Source: CSP1-5 sp964558395 (GTDB lineage Bacteria > Methylomirabilota > Methylomirabilia > Methylomirabilales > CSP1-5). Taken from it: a DNA stretch of 64,000 nt. Shown in pieces: positions 24,942-33,943 of this stretch (positions within the stretch are counted from its first letter, which is position 1; each line of letters starts with the position of its first letter). The notes below the pieces were generated by a model. It was not told the origin of the DNA, searched no databases, and saw only the letters and a list, made by a program, of their open reading frames with translations. The DNA lies in assembly GCA_964558395.1 (NCBI GenBank), contig CAZLDS010000008.1, positions 16,634 through 80,633 on the forward strand, read 5' to 3'. The position numbers were made by a program, and so were the translations under genes.

Positions 24942-25862
24942 CTATTCAGCCGCGCTCGCTGTGGCTGCCACTTGCTTTAGCAAGACCGGAAGCGGCTTGC
25001 TCACCTCCCCGGTATAGAGCGAAAGGTGAGGGAAGGGAATCTCGATCCCTTCAGCGTCAAACGCCTTTTTCAATCGCCGCCGGTACTCGCGGCCCACGTT
25101 CCACTGTTGAATCGGGTGGGTCTTCAGTCGCGCCTTGACGATAACTGCGGAATCAGCGAAGTCATCCACACCAAAAATCTCAATGGGTTCCAGGATCCGA
25201 TAGCCCCATTCGGGATCTTGACGCATTTCCTCGGCTACGCGCACCATGACTTCGGCCACATGATCGGTATCCTCCTTGTACGCCACCCCCATATCGATGA
25301 CGTAACCCGACCAACCCTTGGTCATATTGGAGAGGGTATTAATTGTGCCGTTCGGGAAGACGTGGACCACTCCCGCGAGATCTCGCAACGCGATCGTCCG
25401 AAAGCTGATGGCCTCAACGAGCCCCCCCGTCCCGTTCACGATCGCAACATCCCCCACTCGCACCTGGTCTTCCATCACCATAAAAAACCCGCTGATTAGG
25501 TCGCGGACGATATTCTGCGCGCCAAAGCCTACCGCGAGCCCAATGATCCCGGCACCCGCCAGAATTGGGGTCACATCCAACCCGATCTGCCCTAAAGCGA
25601 TCACCAGAACAATCCCCCACAGGACCACCACCCCGATCGTGCGGAGCAGGCCAATCAACGTCGCCACCCGTTTCTGTGCCTGCCCTGGCACCGCTTCGGT
25701 CCTCTCGCCCGCCTTCACGAGCGCCGCCTCGAGACGACTCAAGCCAAGCCGGAGGAAGCGAGCGCCGATATAGCCGGCAATGAGGATTAATCCTATCCGG
25801 AGCGCGGCGGCCCCAGTTTTAACCAAATACGGTGCGAGCGTCCCCATAGATACTTCCGTCAT
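24942..25862 (-). CDS. small-conductance mechanosensitive channel, MscS family
   Basis: 306 residues from the ATG at 25862 (AGGAGGG 8 bases upstream); codons back to 26042 look non-coding. Three TM segments lie at about residues 12-32, 68-90 and 93-115; the pore helix is GLAVGFGAQNIVRDLISGFF, with the beta domain (VGDVAIVNGTGGLVEAI) and the alpha/beta C-terminal domain after it. It opens under membrane tension to release osmolytes. The gene is convergent with the NtrC-type gene. Confidence 0.92.
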   Translation of the reverse strand: MTEVSMGTLAPYLVKTGAAALRIGLILIAGYIGARFLRLGLSRLEAALVKAGERTEAVPGQAQKRVATLIGLLRTIGVVVLWGIVLVIALGQIGLDVTPILAGAGIIGLAVGFGAQNIVRDLISGFFMVMEDQVRVGDVAIVNGTGGLVEAISFRTIALRDLAGVVHVFPNGTINTLSNMTKGWSGYVIDMGVAYKEDTDHVAEVMVRVAEEMRQDPEWGYRILEPIEIFGVDDFADSAVIVKARLKTHPIQQWNVGREYRRRLKKAFDAEGIEIPFPHLSLYTGEVSKPLPVLLKQVAATASAAE

Positions 25863-26121
25863 CGTGTTTCCCTCCTTTTCCGATGAGACCTGCATTCTGC
25901 GTTTCATCAGGGGCGGTACCGACCAACCCCTCTCATACGCGCGCGGATTTCCTGCAGACCGGACTGCGGATGTCAGCACGTCGGCCCCGAAGCGTATCTG
26001 CTTCAGGGTGGGACTTCGAATCGAAGAAACAAGCAAGCTCACTGCGAGGATTCATCGAGGACCGTGATCAGGGAGGATCACGTCGATACCAGGCAGGCTG
26101 ATGACGTCGCTGGAGTCCTTG

Positions 26122-26316
26122 TCAACCAATCCCGAGGGCCTGGAGGAGAGAAAGCAATGAGGGCCCCAAGAGGGCGAGGGTCAGGAGGGTGGCAACCCCC
26201 AACAGCAACCACGGCAGCCGCCGTCTCCAGCGCTCCCGGCGAATCTGCTGGTGGGCAAGCGCCCGGCGCCGTTCCTCGTCTCTCAATCGCTGATATTCAC
26301 CGGAAGGGATCGGCAT
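26122..26316 (-). CDS. small hypothetical membrane protein (64 aa)
   Basis: The ATG at 26316 has GGAG 5 bases upstream; a start at 26343 is possible but lacks one. The N-terminal half is a basic/acidic helix (RLRDEERRRALAHQQI, then RRERWRRR), followed by one TM (LPWLLLGVATLLTLALLGP). It could be a small single-pass protein that binds nucleic acid or a partner through its charged helix. No family recognised. Confidence 0.5.
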   Translation of the reverse strand: MPIPSGEYQRLRDEERRRALAHQQIRRERWRRRLPWLLLGVATLLTLALLGPSLLSLLQALGIG

Positions 26317-26400
26317 GGAGGCTCCGTGTCCCTTCTCTATCACGGGGTTTGGATCGTGTCAAGGCGGCTGCCGACCTCTGATCGGGCGGATCGATGCGAC

Positions 26401-26925
26401 CTAGATGTTTCCCCCCACCGCGTAGACAAAGAATCTGGCGGCCAGAACAAACACGATCCATCCGATAACGCAGACACCCACGGCTCGCATGGTCCCCTTA
26501 TAATCAAGGGCTTGTCTGACCGCGATGACCATCGCGACCAGCATCCAGACGTCGGTAACCCAGAAGACAATTCCAGTCACCGCGGGAACGATCCCCAGCA
26601 CGCGGATGATTCCAGGCGAGGTGGAAAAGCCAATGGTGCGCAACATCTCTCCCATGTCGGCTTTTGTCTGTGGTTCCGGCAGCAGCTTCGTGCCGATGAC
26701 GTACGTCAGAAACGCCCAAATGTACCACCCGATCAGTGCGCCAATCGCCCCCAAGAAAACGCCACCGGGCCCTACCCAAGTAATCGTCCCCACTCCCGCG
26801 GCGACACTCGACAGGACCACCACCCCCATGGCCTGGCCCATGGCTCCCTTGTCGGCCTCGACTTCCTCATACAGGGCCACATCGAGTTTAGCTGCCCGAA
26901 CCATACGCTCCGCAAAACCCGCCAT
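26401..26925 (-). CDS. Yip1 family multi-pass membrane protein
   Basis: 174 residues with five hydrophobic segments (about 33-50, 55-80, 107-123, 126-140, 150-170). The layout and the start MAGFAERMVRAAKLDVALYE resemble the YIP1/DUF1282 family of bacterial inner-membrane proteins, whose function is unknown. GGAGGGAAGG directly precedes the ATG. Same strand as nadC upstream; the 54-base gap would allow co-transcription. Confidence 0.75.
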   Translation of the reverse strand: MAGFAERMVRAAKLDVALYEEVEADKGAMGQAMGVVVLSSVAAGVGTITWVGPGGVFLGAIGALIGWYIWAFLTYVIGTKLLPEPQTKADMGEMLRTIGFSTSPGIIRVLGIVPAVTGIVFWVTDVWMLVAMVIAVRQALDYKGTMRAVGVCVIGWIVFVLAARFFVYAVGGNI

Positions 26926-26979
26926 CCTTCCCTCCGATGTGTTATGCGATGCCAGCCAGAGTGGGGGTCCAACCCAGGG

Positions 26980-27849
26980 TTAGCCGGCTTGGATTTCGAG
27001 ACTGATATCGAGGGCCCGCGCCGAGTGGGTAAGGGCCCCAATGGAGATTAAATCGACGCCGGTTTCGGCGATGCGCCGCACATTCTCCAGCGTGATCCCG
27101 CCCGACGCCTCGAGGAGAACCTTCCCTTTGTATCGCCGAACCACGTCTTCGATGTGGTTGAGAGGCATCTGGTCCAGCAAGAGTGCATCCGCCCCCGCCT
27201 CTGCGGCGTCCGCTGCGTCCTCCGGCGTTTCAACTTCTACCTGGATCTTCAGCAGATGGCTCGTCTGCTGTCGGAGGCGAGCTACCATCGCCTTGAGGGT
27301 CTCCCCCCGGGCCTTGACCACTGCCAGATGGTTGTCTTTCACCAGGATGCCGTCGCTCAGGTTCATCCGGTGGTTCATCCCGCCGCCCGCCCGCACGGCA
27401 TACTTCTCAAGCCACCGCATGCCCGGGACGGTCTTACGCGTATCCACGATCCGAACGGGCAGTCCGGAGACCGCGGCCACGTAACGCGCAGTCTCGGTGG
27501 CGATCCCCGAGAGTCGCTGCAGAAAGTTCAGGGCCACCCGTTCGGCCTTGAGCATGCTCGCCACGGCCCCACTGATCACAGCGATCCGCTCCCCGAGGGC
27601 GACGGGACTCCCTTCGCCACGGAGGAGGTCTACCTGTAGGCGAGGCTCGACCGTGGTAAAGACCCCCGCGAACACCCCCAAGCCAGCCAGCACGCCCGGC
27701 GCCCGGGCCACGGCCTCTGCCCTGCCACGCTCATCTGCAGGGACCAGTGCCTCCGTGGTGGGATCCCCGCTCGCCACGTCTTCTTCGAGGGCGCGCTCGA
27801 TCAGCACGCGGACATGCAGCGGGACCGTAGGTGCATCGCTCACAGACAT
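26980..27849 (-). CDS. nadC: nicotinate-nucleotide pyrophosphorylase (carboxylating)
   Basis: 289 residues, full length. Motifs RKTVPGMRWLEKYAVRAGGG and MNHRMNLSDGILVKDNH are the quinolinate/PRPP site; late strands EASGGITLENV and DLISIGALTHS close the barrel. It converts quinolinate and PRPP to nicotinate mononucleotide in de novo NAD synthesis. AAGGGGGA precedes the ATG. It is divergent from nadA, the previous step of the pathway. nadB is not in the window. Confidence 0.93.
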   Translation of the reverse strand: MSVSDAPTVPLHVRVLIERALEEDVASGDPTTEALVPADERGRAEAVARAPGVLAGLGVFAGVFTTVEPRLQVDLLRGEGSPVALGERIAVISGAVASMLKAERVALNFLQRLSGIATETARYVAAVSGLPVRIVDTRKTVPGMRWLEKYAVRAGGGMNHRMNLSDGILVKDNHLAVVKARGETLKAMVARLRQQTSHLLKIQVEVETPEDAADAAEAGADALLLDQMPLNHIEDVVRRYKGKVLLEASGGITLENVRRIAETGVDLISIGALTHSARALDISLEIQAG

Positions 27850-27855
27850 TCCCCC

Positions 27856-27887
27856 TTGACCCCTCGTTCTCCTTCTCTTAGTATAAT
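27856..27887 (+). promoter_or_regulatory. promoter of nadA
   Basis: A perfect TATAAT (27882-27887) lies 29 bases before the nadA ATG. A TTGACC (27856-27861) is upstream but 20 bases away, longer than usual, so the -35 assignment is weak. Confidence 0.5.
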
Positions 27888-27915
27888 AACAGAAAGGGTT
27901 TTCTGGAGGAAGACC

Positions 27916-28869
27916 ATGGCGGCCCGAACCGACATCAACGAGGCGATCCTTCGCTTAAAGCAGCAGCGGAAGGCCGTCATCCTGGCCCATAACTATCAAG
28001 TTCCAGAGGTCCAGGACGTGGCTGACTTTACCGGAGATTCGCTGGGCCTCTCGCAAGCAGCCGCCCAGACGGACGCGGAACTCATTGTGTTCTGTGGCGT
28101 CCACTTCATGGCCGAGACCGCCTCAATCCTCTGTCCCGACAAGACGGTCCTCCTCCCTGACCTGGAGGCCGGATGCTCCTTGGCGGCCACCATTACGGGT
28201 GAGGAACTGCAGCAATGGAAAGCCAAGCACCCCGAGGCCACGGTGGTGTCGTACGTCAACACGACGGCAGAGGTCAAGGCCGAGAGTGATTACTGCTGCA
28301 CCTCGGCTAACGCCGCCAAAGTCGTCCAGGCCATTCCCGCCGATCGGGAGATTCTCTTTCTCCCCGACCTCTTTCTTGGAGATTATGTCGCCAGGGTCAC
28401 GGGTCGCAAGAACATCCGCGTCTGGCCGGGGGAGTGCCACGTCCATGCCGGGATCCGCCCTGGGCACTTTAAGGAAGCCCTCCGCCTCCATCCGGATGCC
28501 GAAGAAATCTTCATCCATCCGGAGTGCGGCTGCACGACGAATTGCATGGCCTTTGCCCAGGAAGAGGCCGATTTGCAGGACAGAATCCACATCCTCTCTA
28601 CGAGCGGCATGATCCGCCGGAGCGTGGCCTCTCCTGCCCGGAAGTTTATCGTGGCGACCGAGACCGGCATCCTCTATCCCCTGCAAAAGGGCAACCCGGA
28701 CAAGGTGTTTGTCCCCCTCAAGGAGGATGCGGTCTGCGAGTACATGAAACGAATTACCTTGGAAAAGGTCCTTCACTCGCTCGAGGCGATGGTCTTTCAA
28801 GTAAAGGTGCCGGCAGAGATCGCTATCCGAGCCCGGACCGCCATCGACCGGATGCTCGAACTCGCCTAG
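27916..28869 (+). CDS. nadA: quinolinate synthase A
   Basis: 317 residues from the ATG at 27916 (GGAGGAAG upstream). Three conserved cysteines for the [4Fe-4S] cluster are in LEAGCSLA, HPECGCTTNC and SDYCCT/IVFCGVHF regions; AHNYQVPEVQDVADFTGDSL is the classic N-terminal block. NadA condenses iminoaspartate with dihydroxyacetone phosphate to give quinolinate, which the divergent NadC uses. The iron-sulfur cluster is oxygen-sensitive. Confidence 0.93.
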   Translation: MAARTDINEAILRLKQQRKAVILAHNYQVPEVQDVADFTGDSLGLSQAAAQTDAELIVFCGVHFMAETASILCPDKTVLLPDLEAGCSLAATITGEELQQWKAKHPEATVVSYVNTTAEVKAESDYCCTSANAAKVVQAIPADREILFLPDLFLGDYVARVTGRKNIRVWPGECHVHAGIRPGHFKEALRLHPDAEEIFIHPECGCTTNCMAFAQEEADLQDRIHILSTSGMIRRSVASPARKFIVATETGILYPLQKGNPDKVFVPLKEDAVCEYMKRITLEKVLHSLEAMVFQVKVPAEIAIRARTAIDRMLELA

Positions 28870-29062
28870 TCCCATCTCATTTTCAAAAGTAGTAGACCAA
28901 ACGAACCCGACATAGTACCGTTTGGCAGACCGGTTCTTTCCTGTCTCTCCTGAGCACCATCCGCTGCGGACAACTCACAACGGGTCGACGGCCTCCGAAC
29001 AACCAAGGGTGGCCCTGAACGGACCGCCCATCATAATGGTGACGGAGACGCAATGTCCTCTC

Positions 29063-29458
29063 TCACAACCTATCTTCTTCCTCTACCAATTGACGCACAA
29101 GACTCGACGGGTGGTATCGGAGCCTCTGAATAATTTCCCTGCTCCTGGCCGTTCCGATCTTCTTCAAAGACCAAATAATCTCCCGCACGATATAAAAGTC
29201 TTCCTCGGTTTCGAGCATTGCTTCAAAGGGTGCCACGGCTCGGTCACTCTTTAGATCCCCGAGGAGCCGTATCGCCATCATGCGGTTCTCTCTAAGCGTA
29301 TGGCTCAGGGTGAGGATCAGCTTTTCGTCGTACGGAAGACGCGCATAGTCAGAGAGATTGAATCCACAGGCAGGGCAGACGAGATCCGACTCCTGTGTCT
29401 CCGCCCAACAGCCCGGACAGAAAAAAAGCATGCGGCGCCCGCACTTCCTATTCCTCAT
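29063..29458 (-). CDS. zinc-ribbon protein with HEAT-like repeats
   Basis: 131 residues. Two CxxC pairs (FFCPGC and VCPACG) form a zinc ribbon at residues about 13-35, followed by alpha-helical repeats (RENRMMAIRLLGDLK, then EDFYIVREIIWSLKKIG) of HEAT/PBS type. The start may be the ATG at 29458 or that at 29431; neither has a clear ribosome site. Such proteins are probably scaffolds. It follows the DUF6062 gene on the same strand by few bases, suggesting an operon. Confidence 0.65.
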   Translation of the reverse strand: MRNRKCGRRMLFFCPGCWAETQESDLVCPACGFNLSDYARLPYDEKLILTLSHTLRENRMMAIRLLGDLKSDRAVAPFEAMLETEEDFYIVREIIWSLKKIGTARSREIIQRLRYHPSSLVRQLVEEEDRL

Positions 29459-29534
29459 CAGGTATTGTTGCTGTCACTCCGGGGAGGAATGCTCCTTGAG
29501 CCGTTGGAGTTCCTCCTGGAGTGCGGCGATCTCC

Positions 29535-30473
29535 TCACGGAGGCGCGAAATCACGGCCTCCCATCCCCGGCTTTCGCCACGAGCGCCGGAGAGCTTGAAC
29601 TCCAAAGTCTGTTTGTCTTTCGAAAGTTCGTACACCTTGGAAATGCAGGGAAGCGGCCCGGCTGCTCTCCTCAGTCCACAGCTTCGTGATCTCATCAATC
29701 CGCCGCCGAAGTTTCTCATTCTCGAAGCCGAGTTGGTCGATCTCTCGCCGTAGCTCGTCCCCGCCTTCGGACGACGCCTCTTTAGTACGAGCGGGATCCG
29801 GGGCGGTCGCATACATTTCGGGGGTTCGGTGGATCCAGGGCCGGTCCGGTCCGAAGACCCCCGGCTTCCCGGCGAGTAACTCGATCGAACGCAACCAGGC
29901 CGAGCCTTCACATCCTACGGGCTCCTCCCTGAAGCGGTAATCGTGCTTGCGGACAAACTCGAGAAGTTCAGTCCTCAGTTTCTCAATCTTCGCCGCTTGA
30001 AGCTTGAGCAAATCCGGGAGGTTTGGATGGTTCGGCTCAATCGCAAGGGCTAAATAGAGATGGGGAAGGCATAACCCGGATGATCTTTCAAGACTTTGTT
30101 TGAATTCGAGGTCAGCGATAAACTCTACACAACTCATGAGACGGCGCCATCTGGATTGCACGATGTGAGAGCGGCGGAGTCCTTCAATGGCCCCCAGCGC
30201 GTCCTTGAGAAGGTGCTCGTGGATTACCGCTGTCCCCGAGGCGCTGTGATGTATTTTCGGGAGCATCCACGCGTGCCAATTGCAAAATCCACGGGATGCC
30301 AACAGCTCCTCCCGGCATCCGGGATCCGTGACCCGCTCGTACATGAAATGATCCATCGTGCGCACCGAGAACCTGACGAGCAGCGTGCAGACCGGGCATC
30401 CTTCCTCCGCACACGCGTCCCGCAGTTCAAAATAGGCGATGAACTTCGTCGGCTGGTTGGGCGGCTGAGTCAC
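29535..30473 (-). CDS. DUF6062-like cysteine-rich protein, frameshifted near its 3' end
   Basis: The GTG at 30473 overlaps a TGA of the upstream gene (GTGA). Residues 1-200 carry paired cysteines (EEGCPVCTLLV, DPGCRE, RGFCNWHAWML, SGLCLPHLYLA), like the DUF6062 family. Near residue 270 (+ strand about 29640-29665) the coding sense moves to another minus frame, where SKVYELSKDKQTLEFKLSG and LREEIAALQEELQRLKEH continue a coiled coil to a stop at 29474. So the intact product would be about 330 residues. The frameshift could be real or a sequencing indel; the gene just upstream shows one too. Function unknown. Confidence 0.65.
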   Translation of the reverse strand: MTQPPNQPTKFIAYFELRDACAEEGCPVCTLLVRFSVRTMDHFMYERVTDPGCREELLASRGFCNWHAWMLPKIHHSASGTAVIHEHLLKDALGAIEGLRRSHIVQSRWRRLMSCVEFIADLEFKQSLERSSGLCLPHLYLALAIEPNHPNLPDLLKLQAAKIEKLRTELLEFVRKHDYRFREEPVGCEGSAWLRSIELLAGKPGVFGPDRPWIHRTPEMYATAPDPARTKEASSEGGDELRREIDQLGFENEKLRRRIDEITKLWTEESSRAASLHFQGVRTFERQTDFGVQALRRSWRKPGMGGRDFAPP

Positions 30474-31233
30474 GCGTCGGCCTCCGGACAGGCGATCGGC
30501 TTGAAGTCAACCCCTTCGTAGTAGAGCGCAGAAGGAGCAAAGGCCGAAAACAGCCCGCTGCCGCTCCAGTTGATCGCGCAAAGCACTTTAATGAGGTCCC
30601 AGACCTGAGCACATCAACAGAAGTCCGCACGCTGGAAAAGTAGATGGGAAATTGCCCGCCCAGGGCCCAGATGCGGACGAAGAGAAGTCTATCAAGCTGG
30701 CTGAGGCCCGGCTCGCGCGTGCGCCTGTCCACGACTTCACCGGAAAAGATCTCGATCGTCCCCGCCGCCCTTGCCAGGGGGTATTGCGCCAGTTCCGGGT
30801 CCGGGACGATGGCCTTCCCATTCAGCCGGTACGCGTGCCGCCCATCGGCCATCAGGCGCTCCTTGAACACAGTCGGGCCCCATCGAATGTCGATCCCTTC
30901 CCTGATGTGGGGATCAAGATCCCAAAGGCGCCCTGGAAATCCGGGATCATGCCCAAGCGGCAGGAGGATCCGGACATGTACCCCTTTCTGCTTCACGGGC
31001 AGAAGCGCAGGCATCAAAGCCAAGGCATCCTCTACGCGGAGCAACTCGACGTCGAGCCGCTCTCGCACTTCCGGTTGTATGCGGCTGAGCAGATCCGTGC
31101 CCGATTCACGCTTTCTCGTCCCCCTTTGGTTATGCTGATGTTTCACAAAGGTCCCAGCCGACACGCGCCGCCCACCGAAATAAAAGACCCCTACCGAAGA
31201 ATATTCTTCAATAGGAGTCATCGACCCCGCCAC
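30470..31233 (-). CDS. hypothetical protein, frameshifted near its 3' end
   Basis: The main frame runs 31233-30427, but its last 45 or so residues look non-coding. From about 30610 a different minus frame reads VWDLIKVLCAINWSGSG, then FAPSALYYEGVDFKP and PEADA, ending in TGA at 30470, which overlaps the GTG of the next gene. That exact GTGA junction supports a frameshift. The plausible coding part includes DLDPHIREGIDIRWGP and KAIVPDPELAQYPLAR. No family recognised. The start is uncertain (GTG 31233 or the ATG at 31221). Confidence 0.5.
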
Positions 31234-31336
31234 TGATGGGGCGGGATGGTTCGCCGGTGGACTCCACCACCATTGGTCTGCTTATTAGCAAACCAGGCGA
31301 AGGAGTGTCAAGAGAAATACCGTGCTGCTCGCAGGC

Positions 31337-32134
31337 TCACACGCCTTCACGGGCCTCCTGCGCGGCAGCAGAGCGCCGCGCCTTCTCGATGAGCCGGGCG
31401 GCCCAGATCCCAACCTCGTAGAGCAAACACAGGGGGCCGGCCATGAGGGCCTGATTAAAGACATCCGGGGTCGGGGTCAGAATGGCCGCAATAACGAAGT
31501 TGAGCAGGATTGCGTACTTCCGGTTTCGGGTGAGAAACTGCGAGGTAACCAGACCGAGCCGAGCCGCAAGGGTAATGAGCAGGGGGAGTTGAAAGATGAG
31601 CCCGAAAGCCAGAAGGAATTTGACGGTGAAATCGATAAAGAGACCGATGGAGAGCATCGGTGTCAGGTGTTCGGTCTTGTAGGTGAGGAGGAAGTTCATG
31701 GCGAAGGGGAGCACCACGAAATAGCAAAAGGCAAGACCCACAAAAAAGAACACGGTCCCCAAAACAACAAAAGGCAGCGCATAACGCCGCTCTCGCTCCA
31801 AAAGGCCGGGGCGGACAAAACGCCAGAGTTCGAAAAGGATGAAGGGGATAGCCAGCAGGAGACCGGCCAGAAACCCGATCTTGATATGGGCCCAGAAGGC
31901 CTCGGCGGGGGCAACAAATATCAACTCTGGTGATGGTTTCGTGATGATCACCACAAAGGGGAAACCTTTCTGGAGGGCATAGGTGGTCGTGAGAATCCGC
32001 TTGAGGAAGCCCATGATCTGCTCGGAAAAGTAGAAGGAGAGGGAAAAGCCGACCCCGATGGCGACGAGGGAGACGATCAGCCGCTTGCGGAGCTCCTCCA
32101 GATGGGAGAGGAAGGGCATCCTGTCATCCGACAT
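31337..32134 (-). CDS. tatC: Sec-independent protein translocase TatC
   Basis: 265 residues with six TM helices. The N-terminal block PFLSHLEELRKRLIVSLVA is the twin-arginine signal binding site, and FELWRFVRPGLLERERRYAL with ILTPTPDVFNQ are diagnostic. It is the receptor and core of the Tat pathway, which exports folded proteins across the inner membrane. The insertion of about 20 residues in the first periplasmic loop (TTYALQKGFPFVVIITKPS) is larger than in Escherichia coli. It follows tatA by four bases. Confidence 0.95.
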   Translation of the reverse strand: MSDDRMPFLSHLEELRKRLIVSLVAIGVGFSLSFYFSEQIMGFLKRILTTTYALQKGFPFVVIITKPSPELIFVAPAEAFWAHIKIGFLAGLLLAIPFILFELWRFVRPGLLERERRYALPFVVLGTVFFFVGLAFCYFVVLPFAMNFLLTYKTEHLTPMLSIGLFIDFTVKFLLAFGLIFQLPLLITLAARLGLVTSQFLTRNRKYAILLNFVIAAILTPTPDVFNQALMAGPLCLLYEVGIWAARLIEKARRSAAAQEAREGV

Positions 32135-32138
32135 GGGG

Positions 32139-32396
32139 CTAATTGTCCTCGGAACGGACAGATTCTGACGGGGGAGTGGCGGTGTCGCCGGCGGGAGACG
32201 CTTGCGTTGAAGACTTTTCCTCTTCGTCCAAGCGGATGTCGGTACTCAACCCCTCTTTAAGGTCCTCAGATGCCCGCTTGAACTCCCTGAGGCCACGACC
32301 CAAGGCCTTGCCGAGATCCGGGAGCGCCTTGGGCCCGAAAACCAACAGGGCAACGATAAAAATGACGATCAGTTCAGGCATGCCGATACCGAACAT
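32139..32396 (-). CDS. tatA: Sec-independent protein translocase TatA/TatB
   Basis: 85 residues: a short TM (PELIVIFIVALLVFGP), the hinge GPKALPDLGKALGRGLREF, an amphipathic helix and an acidic tail. The FGPKALPDLGKALG hinge is TatA-like. It oligomerises to form the Tat pore. GAGGAGTAGGACC precedes the ATG. No separate tatB is present here, so it may serve both roles. Confidence 0.93.
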   Translation of the reverse strand: MFGIGMPELIVIFIVALLVFGPKALPDLGKALGRGLREFKRASEDLKEGLSTDIRLDEEEKSSTQASPAGDTATPPSESVRSEDN

Positions 32397-32471
32397 GGTC
32401 CTACTCCTCAGATAACTCCTCCAATGTCAGACTACGTTCCGGGCCCAGGGGATGTCAAGGAGATTTGCCCC

Positions 32472-33926
32472 TTAGCGGCGCCATACGACGCCCCGCCACA
32501 GGTGAGGGCTGAAGAGAACGATGACCGTGAAGAGTTCGAGACGACCCAAGACCATACAGGCACTGAGAATCCATTTCCCGACGGGATGGATTGCCGCGTA
32601 GCTGTGCGCCGGCCCGACCGTGCCCAGCCCTGGCCCCACGTTTCCCAGCGTGGCCGCGACTGCCCCAATCGCGCTGAGTATGTCCATATCGAGGATGGTC
32701 AGGCCCGCCGCGGCAACAAAGAAGACCAGAAAGTACAGGAGAACGAAGACATGGACGCCGTCCAGAACCTCCTTGGGGATTACGTTGCCTCCCACCTTCA
32801 CGTGGCGGACCGCTTTCGGGTGAATCAGCTTGTAGAGATGGTCGTAGGCGACTTTGAAGAGAAGGAGGCCCCGGATGTGCTTGATGGCTCCGCCGGTGGA
32901 CCCCGCACACCCTCCCAGGAGCATGAGACACAAGAGGAGGAATTGCGCAAAGGAGGGCCACAGGCCGTAGTCGGCGGTGACGAAGCCGGTGGTCGTCACG
33001 ATGGAGACCACCTGAAAGGCGCCGTAACGGAGAGCGGAGGACAAATCGGGATAAACCTGTTGCCAGAGGACGAGTGTCGTTGCGACCACGGAGATCAGGA
33101 CGACCAGGCCATAGAAGCGAAACTCGGGGTCTCGGTAGGCCCTGAGATTCCCTCGGAGGGCCTGGAAGTGGAGCGCGAAGTTGGCGCCCGCCAGAAACAT
33201 AAAAACGATAACCGCGGTGTCGATGCCGGCGCTGTGATAGGCGCGGATGCTCGCGGCCTTGGGTGAGAACCCACCGGTAGCCATCGTCGAGAACGTATGC
33301 AGCACGGCGTCCATAAACGGCATCCCGAGCAGGAAGAGCATGAGAACTTCAGCGGCCGACAGGAGCATGTAGATCCCCCACAAGAGCTGTGCCGTCTGGC
33401 GGATGCGGGGGACCAGCCGATCCGGTACTGGTCCTGGGACCTCAGCCTTGTACAACTGCATCCCGCCCACACCTAACATTGGGAGGATCGCCAAGGAGAG
33501 GACAATGATCCCCATACCCCCCAGCCATTGGATGAAACAGCGCCAGAAATGGAGGGCCAGCGGTTGCCCCTCGATGTTGATCAGGACAGTCGCCCCGGTG
33601 GTCGTGAAGCCGGACATGGCTTCAAAGTAGGCATCGGTATATGAGGGGAGCATGCCGGTGAAATAAAAGGGGAGTGCTCCAAAAGCGGAAAAAAGAACCC
33701 ACCCGGCCGTCACGATGACGAATCCGTCACGCAGGCCAACGGCGGTGTCTCGGCGCGGGAGAAGGAAGCTGAGCAGTCCGGCCCCAGCGGTACAGAGAAG
33801 AGAAAAGAGTAAGGGGAGCGTTTCCGGCCCGCCCGTCACCAGGGCGATCACAAGGGGAAAGCTCATCGCCCCGGCGAGGCAGAGGAGGAGAAGGCCCAGG
33901 GCGTGGAGGATGGGGGCAATCTGCAT
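32472..33926 (-). CDS. trkH: Trk/Ktr potassium uptake membrane subunit
   Basis: 484 residues, about ten hydrophobic segments with four pore loops: SGFTTTGATVL, the second FSTMATGGFSPK, VVSIVTTTGFVTADYG and CAGSTGGAIKHIRG. These supply the glycines of the K+ selectivity filter. It works with the peripheral NAD-binding TrkA encoded 17 bases upstream in the same operon. GGAGGGCCGG precedes the ATG. Confidence 0.95.
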   Translation of the reverse strand: MQIAPILHALGLLLLCLAGAMSFPLVIALVTGGPETLPLLFSLLCTAGAGLLSFLLPRRDTAVGLRDGFVIVTAGWVLFSAFGALPFYFTGMLPSYTDAYFEAMSGFTTTGATVLINIEGQPLALHFWRCFIQWLGGMGIIVLSLAILPMLGVGGMQLYKAEVPGPVPDRLVPRIRQTAQLLWGIYMLLSAAEVLMLFLLGMPFMDAVLHTFSTMATGGFSPKAASIRAYHSAGIDTAVIVFMFLAGANFALHFQALRGNLRAYRDPEFRFYGLVVLISVVATTLVLWQQVYPDLSSALRYGAFQVVSIVTTTGFVTADYGLWPSFAQFLLLCLMLLGGCAGSTGGAIKHIRGLLLFKVAYDHLYKLIHPKAVRHVKVGGNVIPKEVLDGVHVFVLLYFLVFFVAAAGLTILDMDILSAIGAVAATLGNVGPGLGTVGPAHSYAAIHPVGKWILSACMVLGRLELFTVIVLFSPHLWRGVVWRR

Positions 33927-33943
33927 CCGGCCCTCCGGTTGAC

